64,000 nt of DNA from Stutzerimonas stutzeri. Its GTDB lineage: Bacteria; Pseudomonadota; Gammaproteobacteria; Pseudomonadales; Pseudomonadaceae. This document shows, one piece after another, positions 1-10,345 of this stretch; position 1 is the first letter of the stretch, and each line of letters opens with the position of its first letter. The notes under the pieces are model-generated. The model had not been told where the DNA came from. It saw nothing but the letters and a program-made list of their open reading frames with translations, and made no database searches. Location of the stretch: the NCBI RefSeq assembly GCF_002890915.1, contig NZ_POUT01000001.1, positions 620,001 through 684,000 on the forward strand, read 5' to 3'. Made by a program: the position numbers and the translations under genes.

Positions 1-10
1 AGTACCCCCC

Positions 11-565
11 ATGCAAGGCCGCTTGATCTACCTGATCGGGCCCTCCGGCGCGGGCAAGGACAGCCTGCTCGACGCCGCCCGTACGCTGCTCGCCGAGCGC
101 GGCGTGCGCATCGCCCGGCGGGTCATCACCCGTTCGGCCGAAGCGGTCGGCGAAGCCGCGCAGTCGGTCAGCCCGGCCGAATTCGAACGCCTGGAAGCAC
201 AACACGCCTTCGCCCTCAGCTGGCGCGCCAACGGCCTGGCCTACGGCATCCCGGCGCAGATCGACGCCTGGCTGGCGGCCGGCGAGCACGTGCTGGTCAA
301 TGGCTCGCGCGGCCACCTGCAGCAGGCGCGGGCGCGCTACCCGGAGCTGCTCGCCGTGCTGCTCAGCGTCGAGCATGACGTGCTGCGCCAGCGCCTGCGG
401 GCCCGCGGCCGGGAAACCCACGCGGAAATCGAGGCGCGGCTGGCGCGCAACGCGCTGTTCGCCGGCGAGCTGGACGACTATCTCCGCCTGGACAACTCGG
501 CCACGCTGGGCGAAAGCGTCGAACGGCTGCTGGCGCTGGTCGACGAGCACGCGCCATGCGCCTGA
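11..565 (+). CDS. phnN: Ribose 1,5-bisphosphate phosphokinase PhnN
   Basis: This 184-residue protein matches the PhnN family, which uses ATP to convert ribose 1,5-bisphosphate to PRPP, the last step of the carbon-phosphorus lyase route for using phosphonates as phosphate source. A P-loop (GPSGAGKD, residues 10-17) lies at the N-terminus, as in guanylate-kinase-like folds, and the length is normal. It overlaps phnP by 10 bases, so the two are almost certainly co-transcribed. The rest of a phn operon presumably lies left of the window. The ATG is only 11 bases from the edge, so the upstream ribosome binding site cannot be judged. Confidence 0.93.
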   Translation: MQGRLIYLIGPSGAGKDSLLDAARTLLAERGVRIARRVITRSAEAVGEAAQSVSPAEFERLEAQHAFALSWRANGLAYGIPAQIDAWLAAGEHVLVNGSRGHLQQARARYPELLAVLLSVEHDVLRQRLRARGRETHAEIEARLARNALFAGELDDYLRLDNSATLGESVERLLALVDEHAPCA

Positions 566-1305
566 CCCTGCTCGGCAGCGGCGATGCCGCCCAGGTGCCG
601 GTGTACAACTGCGCCTGCCCGGCCTGCCGCGCCGCGCACGCCGAGCCGCGCCGCCGCCGCGGCCCCTGCTCGGCGCTGGTGGAGTGCGGCGGCCAGCGCT
701 GGCTGCTCGACAGCGGCCTGCCGGACCTGTGCGAGCGCTTCGCCCCCGGCAGCTTCGCCGGCATCCTGCAGACCCACTACCACGCCGACCATGCCCAGGG
801 CCTGCTGGCGCTGCGCTGGGGCGTCGGGCTGCGCATCCCGGTACTCGGCCCGGACGATCCCGAGGGCCTCGCCGACCTCTACAAGCATCCCGGGATTCTC
901 GACTTCAGCGAACCGTTCGCCGCCTTCGAGCAGCGCCCGCTCGGCACGCTGCGGGTCACCGCGCTGCCGCTGACCCATTCGCGGCCCACCTTCGGCTACC
1001 TGCTGGAGGGCGGCGGACGCCGTATCGCCTACCTCACCGACACCGTCGGCCTGCCGGACGCCACCCGCGACGTCCTCCGGGACCTGGCACTGGACGTGCT
1101 GGTACTCGACTGCTCGACACCGCCCCGCGCGACAGCGCCGCGCAACCACAACGACCTGACCCGCGCATTAGAGAGCATCGAGGCGGTGCAGCCGGCCCGG
1201 GCGCTGCTGACCCATATCGGCCACGAGCTGGATGCCTGGTTCATGCAAGAGCCGCGGGAACTGCCGGAAAACGTGCACCTGGCGCACGATGGCATGACGC
1301 TCTAG
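556..1305 (+). CDS. phnP: Phosphoribosyl 1,2-cyclic phosphate phosphodiesterase PhnP
   Basis: This 249-residue metallo-beta-lactamase-fold hydrolase opens the 5-phosphoribosyl 1,2-cyclic phosphate made by C-P lyase to ribose 1,5-bisphosphate, the substrate of the preceding kinase. The metal motif HYHADH is at residues 74-79. Further candidate ligands are in LTHSRP, LTDTVG and HIGHELD. A Cys/His cluster near the start (CPACRAAH, residues 21-28) fits the structural zinc site known in PhnP. It starts inside the end of phnN, implying translational coupling. No gene follows on this strand for more than a kilobase, so phnP probably ends its operon. Confidence 0.93.
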   Translation: MRLTLLGSGDAAQVPVYNCACPACRAAHAEPRRRRGPCSALVECGGQRWLLDSGLPDLCERFAPGSFAGILQTHYHADHAQGLLALRWGVGLRIPVLGPDDPEGLADLYKHPGILDFSEPFAAFEQRPLGTLRVTALPLTHSRPTFGYLLEGGGRRIAYLTDTVGLPDATRDVLRDLALDVLVLDCSTPPRATAPRNHNDLTRALESIEAVQPARALLTHIGHELDAWFMQEPRELPENVHLAHDGMTL

Positions 1306-1360
1306 CGAGTAGAACGACCTGGGCCAGGGCAGACGGGATATCGAGCAGCCTGCTGGCAAC

Positions 1361-1434
1361 GCGTGGAAAACGCTGCGCGGTTTTCCACCCTACCGATACG
1401 TCCGTAGGGTGGATAACGCGAAGCTTATCCACCA
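1361..1434. repeat. Dispersed palindromic repeat, family A (GTGGAAAACGC.. / GTGGATAACGC..)
   Basis: Two facing hairpin-forming units: GTGGAAAACGCTGCGCGGTT running into TTCCACCC, then AGGGTGGATAACGCGAAGCT running into TATCCACC. The same family recurs near 10346, 10549, 28033, 30078 and 30141, always between genes. It was recognised by self-comparison only. Confidence 0.85.
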
Positions 1435-1475
1435 CCGGCACCCATGCACGGCAAGCCGTCGCTCATGGCCCCGCA

Positions 1476-1547
1476 TTGTAGGAGCCGGCTTGCCGGCGAT
1501 CGGCGCTACGCGCCGCCGCGCTTCGCCCGCAAGCGGGCTCCTACAGG
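1476..1547. repeat. REP-like palindrome, family C (TGTAGGAGCC ... GGCTCCTACA)
   Basis: An inverted repeat whose ends read TGTAGGAGCCGGCTTGCCGG and CCCGCAAGCGGGCTCCTACA, the form of Pseudomonas REP elements. Related copies are near 10423 and 24812. The gap from 1306 to 1620 holds only this and the family A repeat; no gene was seen. Confidence 0.85.
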
Positions 1548-1620
1548 GTGGCGCGAAAGGTCGATCGCGTGCGCCCACAGGCTTCCATGCGGTGTGAGCG
1601 GGTTCCGGGCTCGCGCCGGT

Positions 1621-1863
1621 TCAGCGCCCCGGCTGGGTGCGAAAACCCGGCATGCCGGCGGGGCGTTCGACGCGGGCGGCGGGCAGCGTGCAGTTGAGGT
1701 CGCGGAAGGCCCGGTCATCGAGCCGCTCCCAGCCGTGGCCGGGCGAGCTCTGGCGGCAGACGATGGTGCCGTCGAGCTTGCTCTGCCACTGGTAATAGGG
1801 CGCCGGCGCGGCGCTGGCCAGCACGGGCAGGAACAGGCTGAAGGCGAGCAGGCAAATACGCAT
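1621..1863 (-). CDS. Small exported protein of unknown function
   Basis: An 80-residue product with a clear signal peptide (MRICLLAFSLFLPVLASAAP). A short mature part contains YYQWQSKLDGTIVCRQ and two cysteines, which could form a periplasmic disulfide. The reading frame extends further upstream, but the signal peptide fixes the start at this ATG. No family is recognised. The first mature residues (YYQWQ.LDG) resemble the short repeat-like openings of DUF4124-type envelope proteins, but this is only a resemblance. It lies 80 bases downstream of a helix-hairpin-helix gene on the same strand. Its function is not known. Confidence 0.6.
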   Translation of the reverse strand: MRICLLAFSLFLPVLASAAPAPYYQWQSKLDGTIVCRQSSPGHGWERLDDRAFRDLNCTLPAARVERPAGMPGFRTQPGR

Positions 1864-1944
1864 GGCGAACTTCGATACGACGGCGGACAGACGATGGCGC
1901 CACTGTAGCGCTTCGCCCGCCGTGCGCAAGCGCCGTCTGGCCGC

Positions 1945-2373
1945 TCAGTACCAGACCTTCGCCGCCTCGCGCAGGAAGATTTCCACGGTCTTGGGGCCGA
2001 CACCCTCGAATTCGGCCAGGCGCCTTTCCAGGTCCTTGCGGTTCTCGCTGAGTGCGTGGATGCGCCCGAGCTTGCCGCCGTATTCGCCATTGAGCTTCTC
2101 GCAGAGCTTGAGCAGGCGCTCGGCGGTGGATTCGTCGTAGCGCACGTAATGGCCTTCGCCGAGCATGTCCACCAGTTGCTGCCAGCTGCAGTGGCCGAGT
2201 TTGCGCGGGGTGTCGCGCTTGTGCTTGTCGACGATCACCCGATAGGCCTCGGCGGCGATGTCCTGCTGGATGCGCTTGCCGAACAGGAAGCTGGCGAGGA
2301 ACCACTTGAACAGCTCGCCCTCGCCCTTGCCGATGTCGATGCCCAGGTCCTGCGCGCTGATTGCCGAGCTCAT
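1945..2373 (-). CDS. Helix-hairpin-helix DNA-binding protein (endonuclease III-like fold)
   Basis: A 142-residue protein with one helix-hairpin-helix near its C-terminus (FEGVGPKTVEIFL, about residues 122-134), the non-specific DNA-binding element of endonuclease III-type glycosylases. The catalytic lysine/aspartate pair and iron-sulfur cysteines of true glycosylases are not visible, so it is probably a DNA-binding relative rather than an enzyme. The frame runs on upstream, but the ATG at 2373 has a good GGAGG about seven bases before it and starts a normal soluble protein. Similar short proteins are common, uncharacterised, in Pseudomonas and Xanthomonas. Confidence 0.7.
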   Translation of the reverse strand: MSSAISAQDLGIDIGKGEGELFKWFLASFLFGKRIQQDIAAEAYRVIVDKHKRDTPRKLGHCSWQQLVDMLGEGHYVRYDESTAERLLKLCEKLNGEYGGKLGRIHALSENRKDLERRLAEFEGVGPKTVEIFLREAAKVWY

Positions 2374-2748
2374 GCCGCACCTCCGTCGGGGAACACTCCG
2401 CCATTCGAATGCAGGCGCCGGCCGAGGTTCGTGCCTCCCGTCCGGGAATGAGCGAATTCCCGCCGATGACGACGCCACCATGAGCGGATTCTTGCCGATA
2501 CCACCGCATGGCGTTTCGGCGAGGCCGCGTGGCAGAGCCCTTGCGGCGAATGGCACGGCTTCTGCTACAGGCAGATTGCTCGATGCGATTCCAACGACAA
2601 GAAGAGCTGCCAGCGATACCTCCCTCCCCGGAACGCCCTCCGGTGTCATCGCCTCTCTGCTTGTTCACCCGGCCGCACATGCGCGCCGTGGCAATCGTCT
2701 ATCGTCAAGATGTGCGTCAACCAATAACAACGAAACGGAGATCCATCC
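2374..2748. other. Intergenic region between divergent genes
   Basis: About 375 bases between the divergent helix-hairpin-helix and TAXI-binding-protein genes. It must hold both promoters, but no convincing -35/-10 pair or operator was found. The end (ACGGAGATCCATCC) supplies the ribosome binding site of the next gene. Short open frames here show no protein-like features. Confidence 0.6.
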
Positions 2749-3702
2749 ATGAGACTGACCAAACGCTTGGGCCTGCTCGCTGCCGCTGCGGCCTTCACCG
2801 CCAGCACCGCCGCCGTCGCCGCACCGACCTTCATCAACATCCTCACCGGCGGCACCAGCGGCGTGTACTACCCGATCGGCGTAGCCCTGTCGCAGCAGTA
2901 CAACAAGATCGACGGCGCCAAGACCTCGGTGCAGGCGACCAAGGCCTCGGTCGAGAACCTCAACCTGCTGCAGGCCGGTCGTGGCGAACTGGCCCTCTCC
3001 CTGGGTGACTCCGTCGCCGACGCCTGGAACGGCGTCGAGGACGCCGGCTTCAAGGCGCCGCTCAAGCGCCTGCGCGCCATCGCCGGCACCTACAACAACT
3101 ACATCCAGATCGTCGCCAGCAAGGAATCGGGCATCAAGACCCTGGAAGACCTCAAGGGCAAGCGCATCTCCGTCGGCGCGCCGAAGTCCGGCACCGAACT
3201 CAACGCCCGCGCGATCTTCAAGGCCGCCGGCCTGGCCTACGAGGACATGGGCCGCGTCGAATTCCTGCCCTATGCCGAGTCGGTCGAGCTGATCAAGAAC
3301 CGCCAGCTGGACGCCACCCTGCAGTCCTCGGGCCTGGGCATGGCGGCCATCCGCGACCTGGCCAGCACCATGCCGGTGACCTTCGTCGAGATCCCGGATT
3401 CGGTGGTCGAGAAGATCGAAAGCGACGCCTACCTGCCGGGCGTGATTCCGGCCGGCACCTACGACGGCCAGGACGCCGACGTACCGACCGTGGCCATCAC
3501 CAACATCCTGGTGACCCACGACAAGGTCTCCGACGAGGTGGCCTACCAGATGACCAAGCTGATGTTCGACAACCTGTCGGCGCTGGGCAACGCCCACTCC
3601 GCGGCCAAGGACATCAAGCTGGAAAATGCCACCAAGAACCTGCCGATCCCGCTGCACCCGGGTGCCGAGCGCTACTACAAGGAAGTCGGGGTTCTCAAGT
3701 AG
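2749..3702 (+). CDS. TAXI-family TRAP transporter solute-binding protein
   Basis: A 317-residue periplasmic binding protein of the TAXI (TRAP-associated extracytoplasmic immunogenic) family. A signal peptide covers about residues 1-25 (cleavage after AAVAA). The mature start FINILTGGTSGVYYPIG is the family signature, followed by SLGDSV and the hinge stretch ISVGAPKSGTELNAR. It delivers a small solute to a sodium-driven TRAP permease; TAXI ligands described elsewhere are mainly glutamate/glutamine or dicarboxylates, and the ligand here cannot be read. The fused permease and a DUF1850 gene follow, making a complete three-gene unit. A GGAG ribosome binding site precedes the ATG. Confidence 0.92.
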   Translation: MRLTKRLGLLAAAAAFTASTAAVAAPTFINILTGGTSGVYYPIGVALSQQYNKIDGAKTSVQATKASVENLNLLQAGRGELALSLGDSVADAWNGVEDAGFKAPLKRLRAIAGTYNNYIQIVASKESGIKTLEDLKGKRISVGAPKSGTELNARAIFKAAGLAYEDMGRVEFLPYAESVELIKNRQLDATLQSSGLGMAAIRDLASTMPVTFVEIPDSVVEKIESDAYLPGVIPAGTYDGQDADVPTVAITNILVTHDKVSDEVAYQMTKLMFDNLSALGNAHSAAKDIKLENATKNLPIPLHPGAERYYKEVGVLK

Positions 3703-3862
3703 CCGCAAGCTGCAAGCCACTGGCTGCAAGTAAAAGCAGCGGGTGGCTTGCAGCGACTGCGGAGCTTGAAAACAACGCCATGTTTCAGATGCCAGCCACG
3801 GACGCCGCCCCCCTCACTGCAGCCTGAAACTCGCAGCTTGAAGCTTGAAGCTGTTTTTCCTG
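3703..3862. repeat. Repeat-rich spacer, family E (GCAAGC / AAGCTTGAAGC)
   Basis: The spacer between the binding protein and the permease is filled with short repeats such as GCAAGCTGCAAGCCA, GGCTTGCAGCGA and GCAGCTTGAAGCTTGAAGC, with partial dyad symmetry. A related hairpin lies between hemF and aroE near 42443. It could attenuate the operon so that the binding protein is made in excess over the permease; that role is inferred. Confidence 0.6.
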
Positions 3863-3874
3863 AGAGTGATTTCC

Positions 3875-5895
<2,021 letters not shown>

Positions 5896-5899
<4 letters not shown>

Positions 5900-6303
5900 T
5901 CGGCCTGTGCCTGGGGCTGGCCGGGGTGGTGTGGGCACAACTGCCCGCACCCGCCTTCACCCTGGCGTGGAACCACACCATCGAGAAGATCCGCTGGGAA
6001 GAGGATTACCGTGTGACGCCGGACGGACTGCTGCTCGGCGAAGCGCGGGTCAAGGGTTCTGGTGCCGGGATGGAAATCCCGGATGGCGCCGAACTGCGTG
6101 ACGGGGCCTGGCACTACCAGCGCCAGATGCCACCGTTGCCGCTCCTGCGCCTGGGGCGAACCCCCGAGGCAGGGGATTACCAACTGTGTTTCGACCAGCG
6201 TTGCCACGCGATGAGCGAATGGCTCGGCCCGCCACAAGCGGACCGGCCGGCGCTGGAGGCCTGGGGCTGTACCTTGGATGAGGGTGGCTCCGCCGGCGGC
6301 TGA
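5896..6303 (+). CDS. DUF1850 domain-containing protein
   Basis: A 135-residue protein with an N-terminal hydrophobic segment (MIGLCLGLAGVVWA), likely a signal peptide or anchor, followed by the DUF1850 pattern FTLAWNHTIEKIRWEEDY ... GLLLGEARVKGSGAGMEIPDG. DUF1850 genes are commonly found beside TAXI-TRAP permeases; their role is unknown, but an accessory envelope function in transport is the usual suggestion. The start overlaps the permease stop (ATGA), so translation is coupled. A strong terminator follows 24 bases after the stop and closes the operon. Confidence 0.85.
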
Positions 6304-6327
6304 AGGGCTGGCCGGAGGCTGGGAAAG

Positions 6328-6359
6328 GGGATGCGATCGTGAGGTTGCATCCCTTTTTT
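6328..6359 (+). terminator. Rho-independent terminator after the TAXI-TRAP operon
   Basis: Stem GGGATGC (6328-6334) pairs with GCATCCC (6347-6353), followed directly by six T residues. It sits just downstream of the DUF1850 stop codon. Confidence 0.88.
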
Positions 6360-6429
6360 CTGGGTGCGGGGTGGCCGACGGCAACTCGCTACATCCCTGC
6401 GGATTGCCCAACCCGGAGAGGTACTTTTC

Positions 6430-6815
6430 GGCTTCAAGCTTCTGGCAAGTCTATGGCCTGCATCGCCGCGAGGGCGCGCCCACTGGGGGTGGCGTGCACT
6501 TGCTGCTTTTGTGGGAGGCCCGACCTCGGGGCGCTGCTTTTGAGCTTTGGGCAGGCCTGTGGCCGGCAATCGCCGCGAGGGCGCGCCCACAGGGGGGTGG
6601 CGTGCACTTGCTGCTTTTGTGGGAGGCCCGACCTCGGGGCGATGCTTTTGAGCTTTGGGCAGGCCTGTGGCCGGCAATCGCCGCGAGGGCGCGCCCACAG
6701 GGGGGTGGCGTGCACTTGCTGCTTTTGTGGGAGGCCCGACCTCGGGACGCTGCTCTTGGGCTTCTAGCAGGCCTGTGCCCTGCTATCGCCGCGGGCGGGC
6801 GCCTCCCACTGGGCA
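6430..6815. repeat. Tandem array of about 108-bp REP-like units, family D
   Basis: Three near-identical units start at 6464, 6571 and 6679 (spacing 107 and 108), with a diverged partial unit from 6787 and a partial one before 6464. Each unit contains CGCCGCGAGGGCGCGCCCAC, then GTGGGAGGCCCGACCTCGGG, then GAGCTTTGGGCAGGCCTGTG. The palindromic parts resemble Pseudomonas REP elements, and a single related copy lies near 44,560. Open frames cross the array on both strands, but these come from the repeat and are not genes. The surrounding gap (6360-6870) holds nothing else. Confidence 0.9.
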
Positions 6816-6870
6816 CGGCTTGAAAGCAAGACTTTCATATCGACAACGCCCAGCTTGGTGTTTCCCCATT

Positions 6871-7932
6871 TCACCGCTCCAACCCCAACAAAACAGCTTC
6901 CCGCTCATCCGCCGGCTGCCCGGCCAACGCCTCCACCTCTGCATGAAAGCGCCCCCAATCCCCGCCACTGCGCTCGAACAACGCCGCGAACGCCCCGACC
7001 CAGCGGTCGTACAACCCAAACGGCACCAGCGTGGCATTGTTCAACGGCTGGGCGAACCAGCGATCGAAGCGCCGGTCGCCATCCCAGTGCGCGTCCCGCA
7101 GTACCCGGTACTGCTGGCGCAGACGCACGAATTCAGCCTGCTTCAGCGCTCGCAGCTCGGCTTCCGGCCGCCCCGAGGCGTACAGCCCGGCCAGCCGCTC
7201 GCGGGTCTGCAGCAGCAGTTCCACCAGTTGCCGGTAGCGTGCCCGGCCCTGCCCGTCCGGCTCCGGCAGCCCGCGGCTGGCGCGCCACTGGCGCAGGCCT
7301 TCGCGCTCGACGAAGCTGGCGTAGGACTCGTTGAAGGCCGTGTCGCCGGGCAGGTACAGCCGCTGGTGCGCCAGCTCGTGGAAGATCAGCGCCGCCAGCT
7401 GCTCGTCGTTGCGCCGCAACATGGAGCTGAGCAGCGGGTCGCTGAACCAGCCGAGCGTGGAATAGGCCTCCACCCCTGCGACGTGGGTATCCAGCCCGCG
7501 CAGCTGCAGGCGCGCCGCTTCACCACGGGCCGCGCCCGGGTGGTAATAGCCGCGGTAGGCCACGCAGCCGGCGATGGGGAAGCAGTGCTCGAGCGGCGCC
7601 ACCGAGAATTCCTCGGTGGCGAACACATTCCACACCACATAGGGCCGCTGGATATCGGCATACGAGCGGTAGCTGTCATTGTCCGGCAGCGCCAGTTGCC
7701 GGCTGGCGAAGTCGCGTGCCTGCAGCGCGTCGGCCAGGCGCTGGCGCAGGATGGCGTCCTGCCCCGGGTCGGCGACCAGCGTCGCGATCGGCTGGCGCTG
7801 GCGCAGCAGCTGCAGTTGCCCCGTCGCCAGTTGGCCGTAGTAACTACTGCAGCCGATCAGACCAACGGCAAGCAGCACGGGAACCCAGCGCAGGGTACGG
7901 CGGTCGATCAAGGCGGCGTTGGCTTTCGGCAT
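6871..7932 (-). CDS. Putative zinc aminopeptidase lipoprotein (Aminopep family, PF10023-like)
   Basis: A 353-residue protein with an N-terminal hydrophobic stretch ending in a lipobox-like GLIGC, so probably a membrane-anchored lipoprotein. The zinc peptidase motif HELAHQ is visible (in ALIFHELAHQRLYLPGD), with NESYASFVEREG after it providing a likely third ligand glutamate. This matches the predicted-aminopeptidase family widespread in Pseudomonas; no substrate is known. The ATG at 7932 was chosen because it places the signal sequence at the N-terminus; the frame continues 25 codons upstream without useful features. The ribosome binding site is weak. Confidence 0.82.
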   Translation of the reverse strand: MPKANAALIDRRTLRWVPVLLAVGLIGCSSYYGQLATGQLQLLRQRQPIATLVADPGQDAILRQRLADALQARDFASRQLALPDNDSYRSYADIQRPYVVWNVFATEEFSVAPLEHCFPIAGCVAYRGYYHPGAARGEAARLQLRGLDTHVAGVEAYSTLGWFSDPLLSSMLRRNDEQLAALIFHELAHQRLYLPGDTAFNESYASFVEREGLRQWRASRGLPEPDGQGRARYRQLVELLLQTRERLAGLYASGRPEAELRALKQAEFVRLRQQYRVLRDAHWDGDRRFDRWFAQPLNNATLVPFGLYDRWVGAFAALFERSGGDWGRFHAEVEALAGQPADEREAVLLGLER

Positions 7933-8057
7933 CGGGAAACCGTAGAGGTCGGGACTGGCGCACCCTACAAAGGCCGCGCGCCGCAAGCAATCCCGCGTGC
8001 CGATCACTCTTGCAAAATCCCTTGCCGGGCCCCGTGGTTCCCGGCTGGAGTTCGTAA

Positions 8058-8483
8058 ATGCGCGGCTTTCTCCTTGTGTTGTTGCTATCCAGTCTCGCCG
8101 GCTGCTCGCTGTGGCTGCCCAAACCCGACCCGGCGCAGGCCTGGATCGAACTCACCCCCCACGGCGAAACCCGTCTGCAGGCGCTGGCGGTGGACGGCCG
8201 GGCGCTGGACGACGACCGCTACTTCCAGGTCATGCCCGGCAGCCGCACGCTGGAGATGCGCTACCGCTTCGAGGTCGACGGCGACGACATCGGCCCGGGC
8301 AGCGCACCGCTGCCGCGTGATTGCCGGCTGACCCTGGCATACGACCGCTTCGCCGCCGGCTCGCACTATCGCCTGGTCGCCGGCGGCTACGGCTTCCGTC
8401 CCTGGGCCAAGCTCTACGACCAGCACCAGTACCTGCTGGCCCGCGCCGAGGAACAGGGTTGCGGCGACCTCGCCGGACGTTGA
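8058..8483 (+). CDS. Lipoprotein of unknown function (tandem paralog 1)
   Basis: A 141-residue predicted lipoprotein: signal peptide MRGFLLVLLLSSLAGC with lipobox LAGC at residues 13-16. The mature part begins LWLPKPDPAQAWIELTPHGE and shares a pattern with the next gene: DP..AW(I/V)..T, then RYF.V.PG...LE.RY.FEV.G, then a conserved Cys before an R/Y-rich strand. The two are clearly homologous and adjacent, so they probably arose by duplication. A GGAG lies about seven bases before the ATG. The envelope location is well supported; the function is unknown. Confidence 0.78.
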   Translation: MRGFLLVLLLSSLAGCSLWLPKPDPAQAWIELTPHGETRLQALAVDGRALDDDRYFQVMPGSRTLEMRYRFEVDGDDIGPGSAPLPRDCRLTLAYDRFAAGSHYRLVAGGYGFRPWAKLYDQHQYLLARAEEQGCGDLAGR

Positions 8484-8573
8484 GCGCACGTTGAAAAGCC
8501 GCGCCATCTGGCGCAGGCTCGACGGATGACGACGGGGCCGCCTCGTCCCGCCCATCCGCCGGAGGGTTACCCC

Positions 8574-8984
8574 ATGCGCCTGCTTCCCGCCCCGCTGCTC
8601 GCCCTGGCCCTGGCCGGGTGCGCCAGCCCGCTGCCGCCGCACGATCCGAACATGGCCTGGGTCGACATGACAGCGCAGCCCAGCGACATCTTCATGTCCG
8701 ACCGCCTGGACCGCAAACGCACCCCCGACGGCCGCTATTTCCTGGTGCCGCCGGGCGCCCATGAGCTCGAGGCACGCTACGAATTCGAGGTCACCGGCGG
8801 CGCCTTCGGCCTGTTCGGCGAAACCCACACCATGCGCTGCACCCTGGTGATCCGCTACGACGATTTCCAGGCCGGCCGGCGCTACCTGTTCCAGGCCCGC
8901 TCGCTGGGCTTCACCCCGCAGGGCTGGCTGCGCGACGAGCAGCGCAACGTACTGGTCGAAGCCAAGGCCGAGCACTGCCACTGA
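8574..8984 (+). CDS. Lipoprotein of unknown function (tandem paralog 2)
   Basis: A 136-residue predicted lipoprotein with signal [16 protein letters not shown] (lipobox ALAGC, Cys at residue 16). It shares [20 protein letters not shown] and a late ..C.L.IRYDDF..G..Y.. pattern with the gene before it. The frame extends 16 codons upstream, but a GGAGG ending nine bases before this ATG and the signal peptide settle the start. It lies 90 bases after its paralog and 25 bases before the flavin oxidoreductase gene. The shared pattern looks like a small beta-rich domain; the function is unknown. Confidence 0.78.
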   Translation: MRLLPAPLLALALAGCASPLPPHDPNMAWVDMTAQPSDIFMSDRLDRKRTPDGRYFLVPPGAHELEARYEFEVTGGAFGLFGETHTMRCTLVIRYDDFQAGRRYLFQARSLGFTPQGWLRDEQRNVLVEAKAEHCH

Positions 8985-9009
8985 CCGTCTTCATTGTCCG
9001 AGGAACCCT

Positions 9010-10011
9010 ATGTCCCGTATTGCCCAGACCCGTTTTTCCGCCCTCGACCTGGCGCCGATCCGCGACGACGGCACGCCGGCGCAGGCGCTGCACAACGCCC
9101 TGGCGCTGGCCCGGCATGTCGAGGCGCTCGGCTTCGAACGCCTCTGGGTCGCCGAACACCACAACATGGACGGCATCGCCAGCGCCGCCACCGCCGTGCT
9201 GATCGGCTATCTGGCCGCCCATACCGAACGCATCCGCCTCGGCGCCGGCGGGGTGATGCTGCCCAACCATGCGCCGCTGGTGATCGCCGAGCAGTTCGGC
9301 ACGCTGGAGGCGCTCTACCCCGGGCGCATCGACCTGGGTCTGGGACGCGCGCCGGGGGCCGATCAGTTCACCGCCCAAGCGCTGCGCCGCGACCGCATGG
9401 GCAGCGCCGACGATTTTCCACAGGATGTCGAGGAGCTGGAAATGCTGCTCGGCCCGCGCCAGCCGGAGCAGCGGGTGATCGCCATGCCCGGGGTGAACAG
9501 CAACGTGCCGATCTGGCTGCTCGGCTCCAGCCTGTTCAGCGCCCAGCTGGCGGCGGCCAAGGGCCTGCCGTATGCCTTCGCCTCGCACTTCGCGCCGCGC
9601 TACATGCACCAGGCGATCACGCTCTACCGCGACAACTTCCAGCCCTCGGCGGTGCTCGACGAACCCTACGTGATGCTCGGCGTGCCGCTGATCGCCGCCG
9701 ACAGCGACGAGCGGGCCGAATACCTGGCCACCAGCGTCTACCAGCGCATCCTCGCGCTGATCCGCGGCCAGAGCCTGGTGCTGCGCCCGCCGGTGCAGAG
9801 CATGCAGGGGCTGTGGCTGCCGCACGAGCAGCAGGCGGTGGGCGACTTCCTCGGCCTGGCGCTGGTCGGCGGGCCGCAAAAGGTCCGCGCGCGGCTGGAG
9901 GTGCTGCTGGAGCAGACCCGTGCCGACGAGCTGATCTTCACCTGCGACCTCTACGAGACCGCCGACCGCCACCGCGCCTTCGAGATCGTCGCGGGGCTGC
10001 GCCAGGGCTGA
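9010..10011 (+). CDS. Luciferase-like (LLM class) flavin-dependent oxidoreductase
   Basis: A 333-residue member of the bacterial luciferase-like monooxygenase superfamily (TIM barrel, reduced FMN or F420-like cofactor). Family features include [20 protein letters not shown] at about residues 44-63, the [11 protein letters not shown] segment, and [16 protein letters not shown]. It most resembles the YhbW group, whose substrate is not established. Length is normal, and AGGAACCCT precedes the ATG. Dodecin, a flavin-storage protein, is encoded just downstream on the opposite strand, which may be a meaningful flavin pairing or chance. Confidence 0.88.
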   Translation: MSRIAQTRFSALDLAPIRDDGTPAQALHNALALARHVEALGFERLWVAEHHNMDGIASAATAVLIGYLAAHTERIRLGAGGVMLPNHAPLVIAEQFGTLEALYPGRIDLGLGRAPGADQFTAQALRRDRMGSADDFPQDVEELEMLLGPRQPEQRVIAMPGVNSNVPIWLLGSSLFSAQLAAAKGLPYAFASHFAPRYMHQAITLYRDNFQPSAVLDEPYVMLGVPLIAADSDERAEYLATSVYQRILALIRGQSLVLRPPVQSMQGLWLPHEQQAVGDFLGLALVGGPQKVRARLEVLLEQTRADELIFTCDLYETADRHRAFEIVAGLRQG

Positions 10012-10043
10012 AGAGCGCTGGCGCGCCAGCCGGCGCCGGCGCG

Positions 10044-10259
10044 TCAGCTGTTCTTGAGACGGAAGCCGATCTTCACGCTGACCTGGAAATGCGCGACCTG
10101 GCCGTCGGCGACATGCCCGCGGATCTCGCCGACCTCGAACCACTCGATGTTCTCCAGGGTCTTGCCGGCTTCGGCGATGGCATTACGGATGGCCTCGTCG
10201 ATGCTGTTGCGCGACGAGCCGACGATCTCGATCTTCTTGTAGGTGTGGTGATCCGACAT
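10044..10259 (-). CDS. Dodecin family protein
   Basis: A 71-residue protein that is recognisably dodecin: it starts MSDHHTYKKIEIVGSSRNSI and contains DEAIRNAIAEAGKTLENIEW and FEVGEIRGHVADGQVAHFQV. Dodecins form dodecameric shells that bind flavins (FAD/FMN or lumichrome) and buffer the free flavin pool. The tryptophan of the IEWFEV stretch corresponds to the residue that stacks on the flavin. GGAGAG precedes the ATG. It converges with the luciferase-like gene, only 32 bases apart. Confidence 0.93.
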   Translation of the reverse strand: MSDHHTYKKIEIVGSSRNSIDEAIRNAIAEAGKTLENIEWFEVGEIRGHVADGQVAHFQVSVKIGFRLKNS

Positions 10260-10345
10260 GAATCTCTCCTCTGCTTCGCCGGGGCTCCGCCCGCATGAAC
10301 GCGTCCTGCCTGAATTGAGGCTAGCAGTACCCGGCGAAGTTCAGG

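Noticed and set aside
11-1305. phnN and phnP as evidence of an intact C-P lyase pathway in the window
   Set aside because: The other phn genes are not in the sequence. Only the last two genes can be claimed.
6464-6786. Possible CRISPR array
   Set aside because: Units are contiguous and near-identical over their whole 108 bases, with no unique spacers and no cas genes.
6278-6823. Open frames on both strands with repeated peptide blocks (LLLLWEARPRG, PRGRASHKSSKCTPPP)
   Set aside because: The repeated peptides come from translating the 108-bp DNA repeat in different frames; no ribosome binding site or family match.
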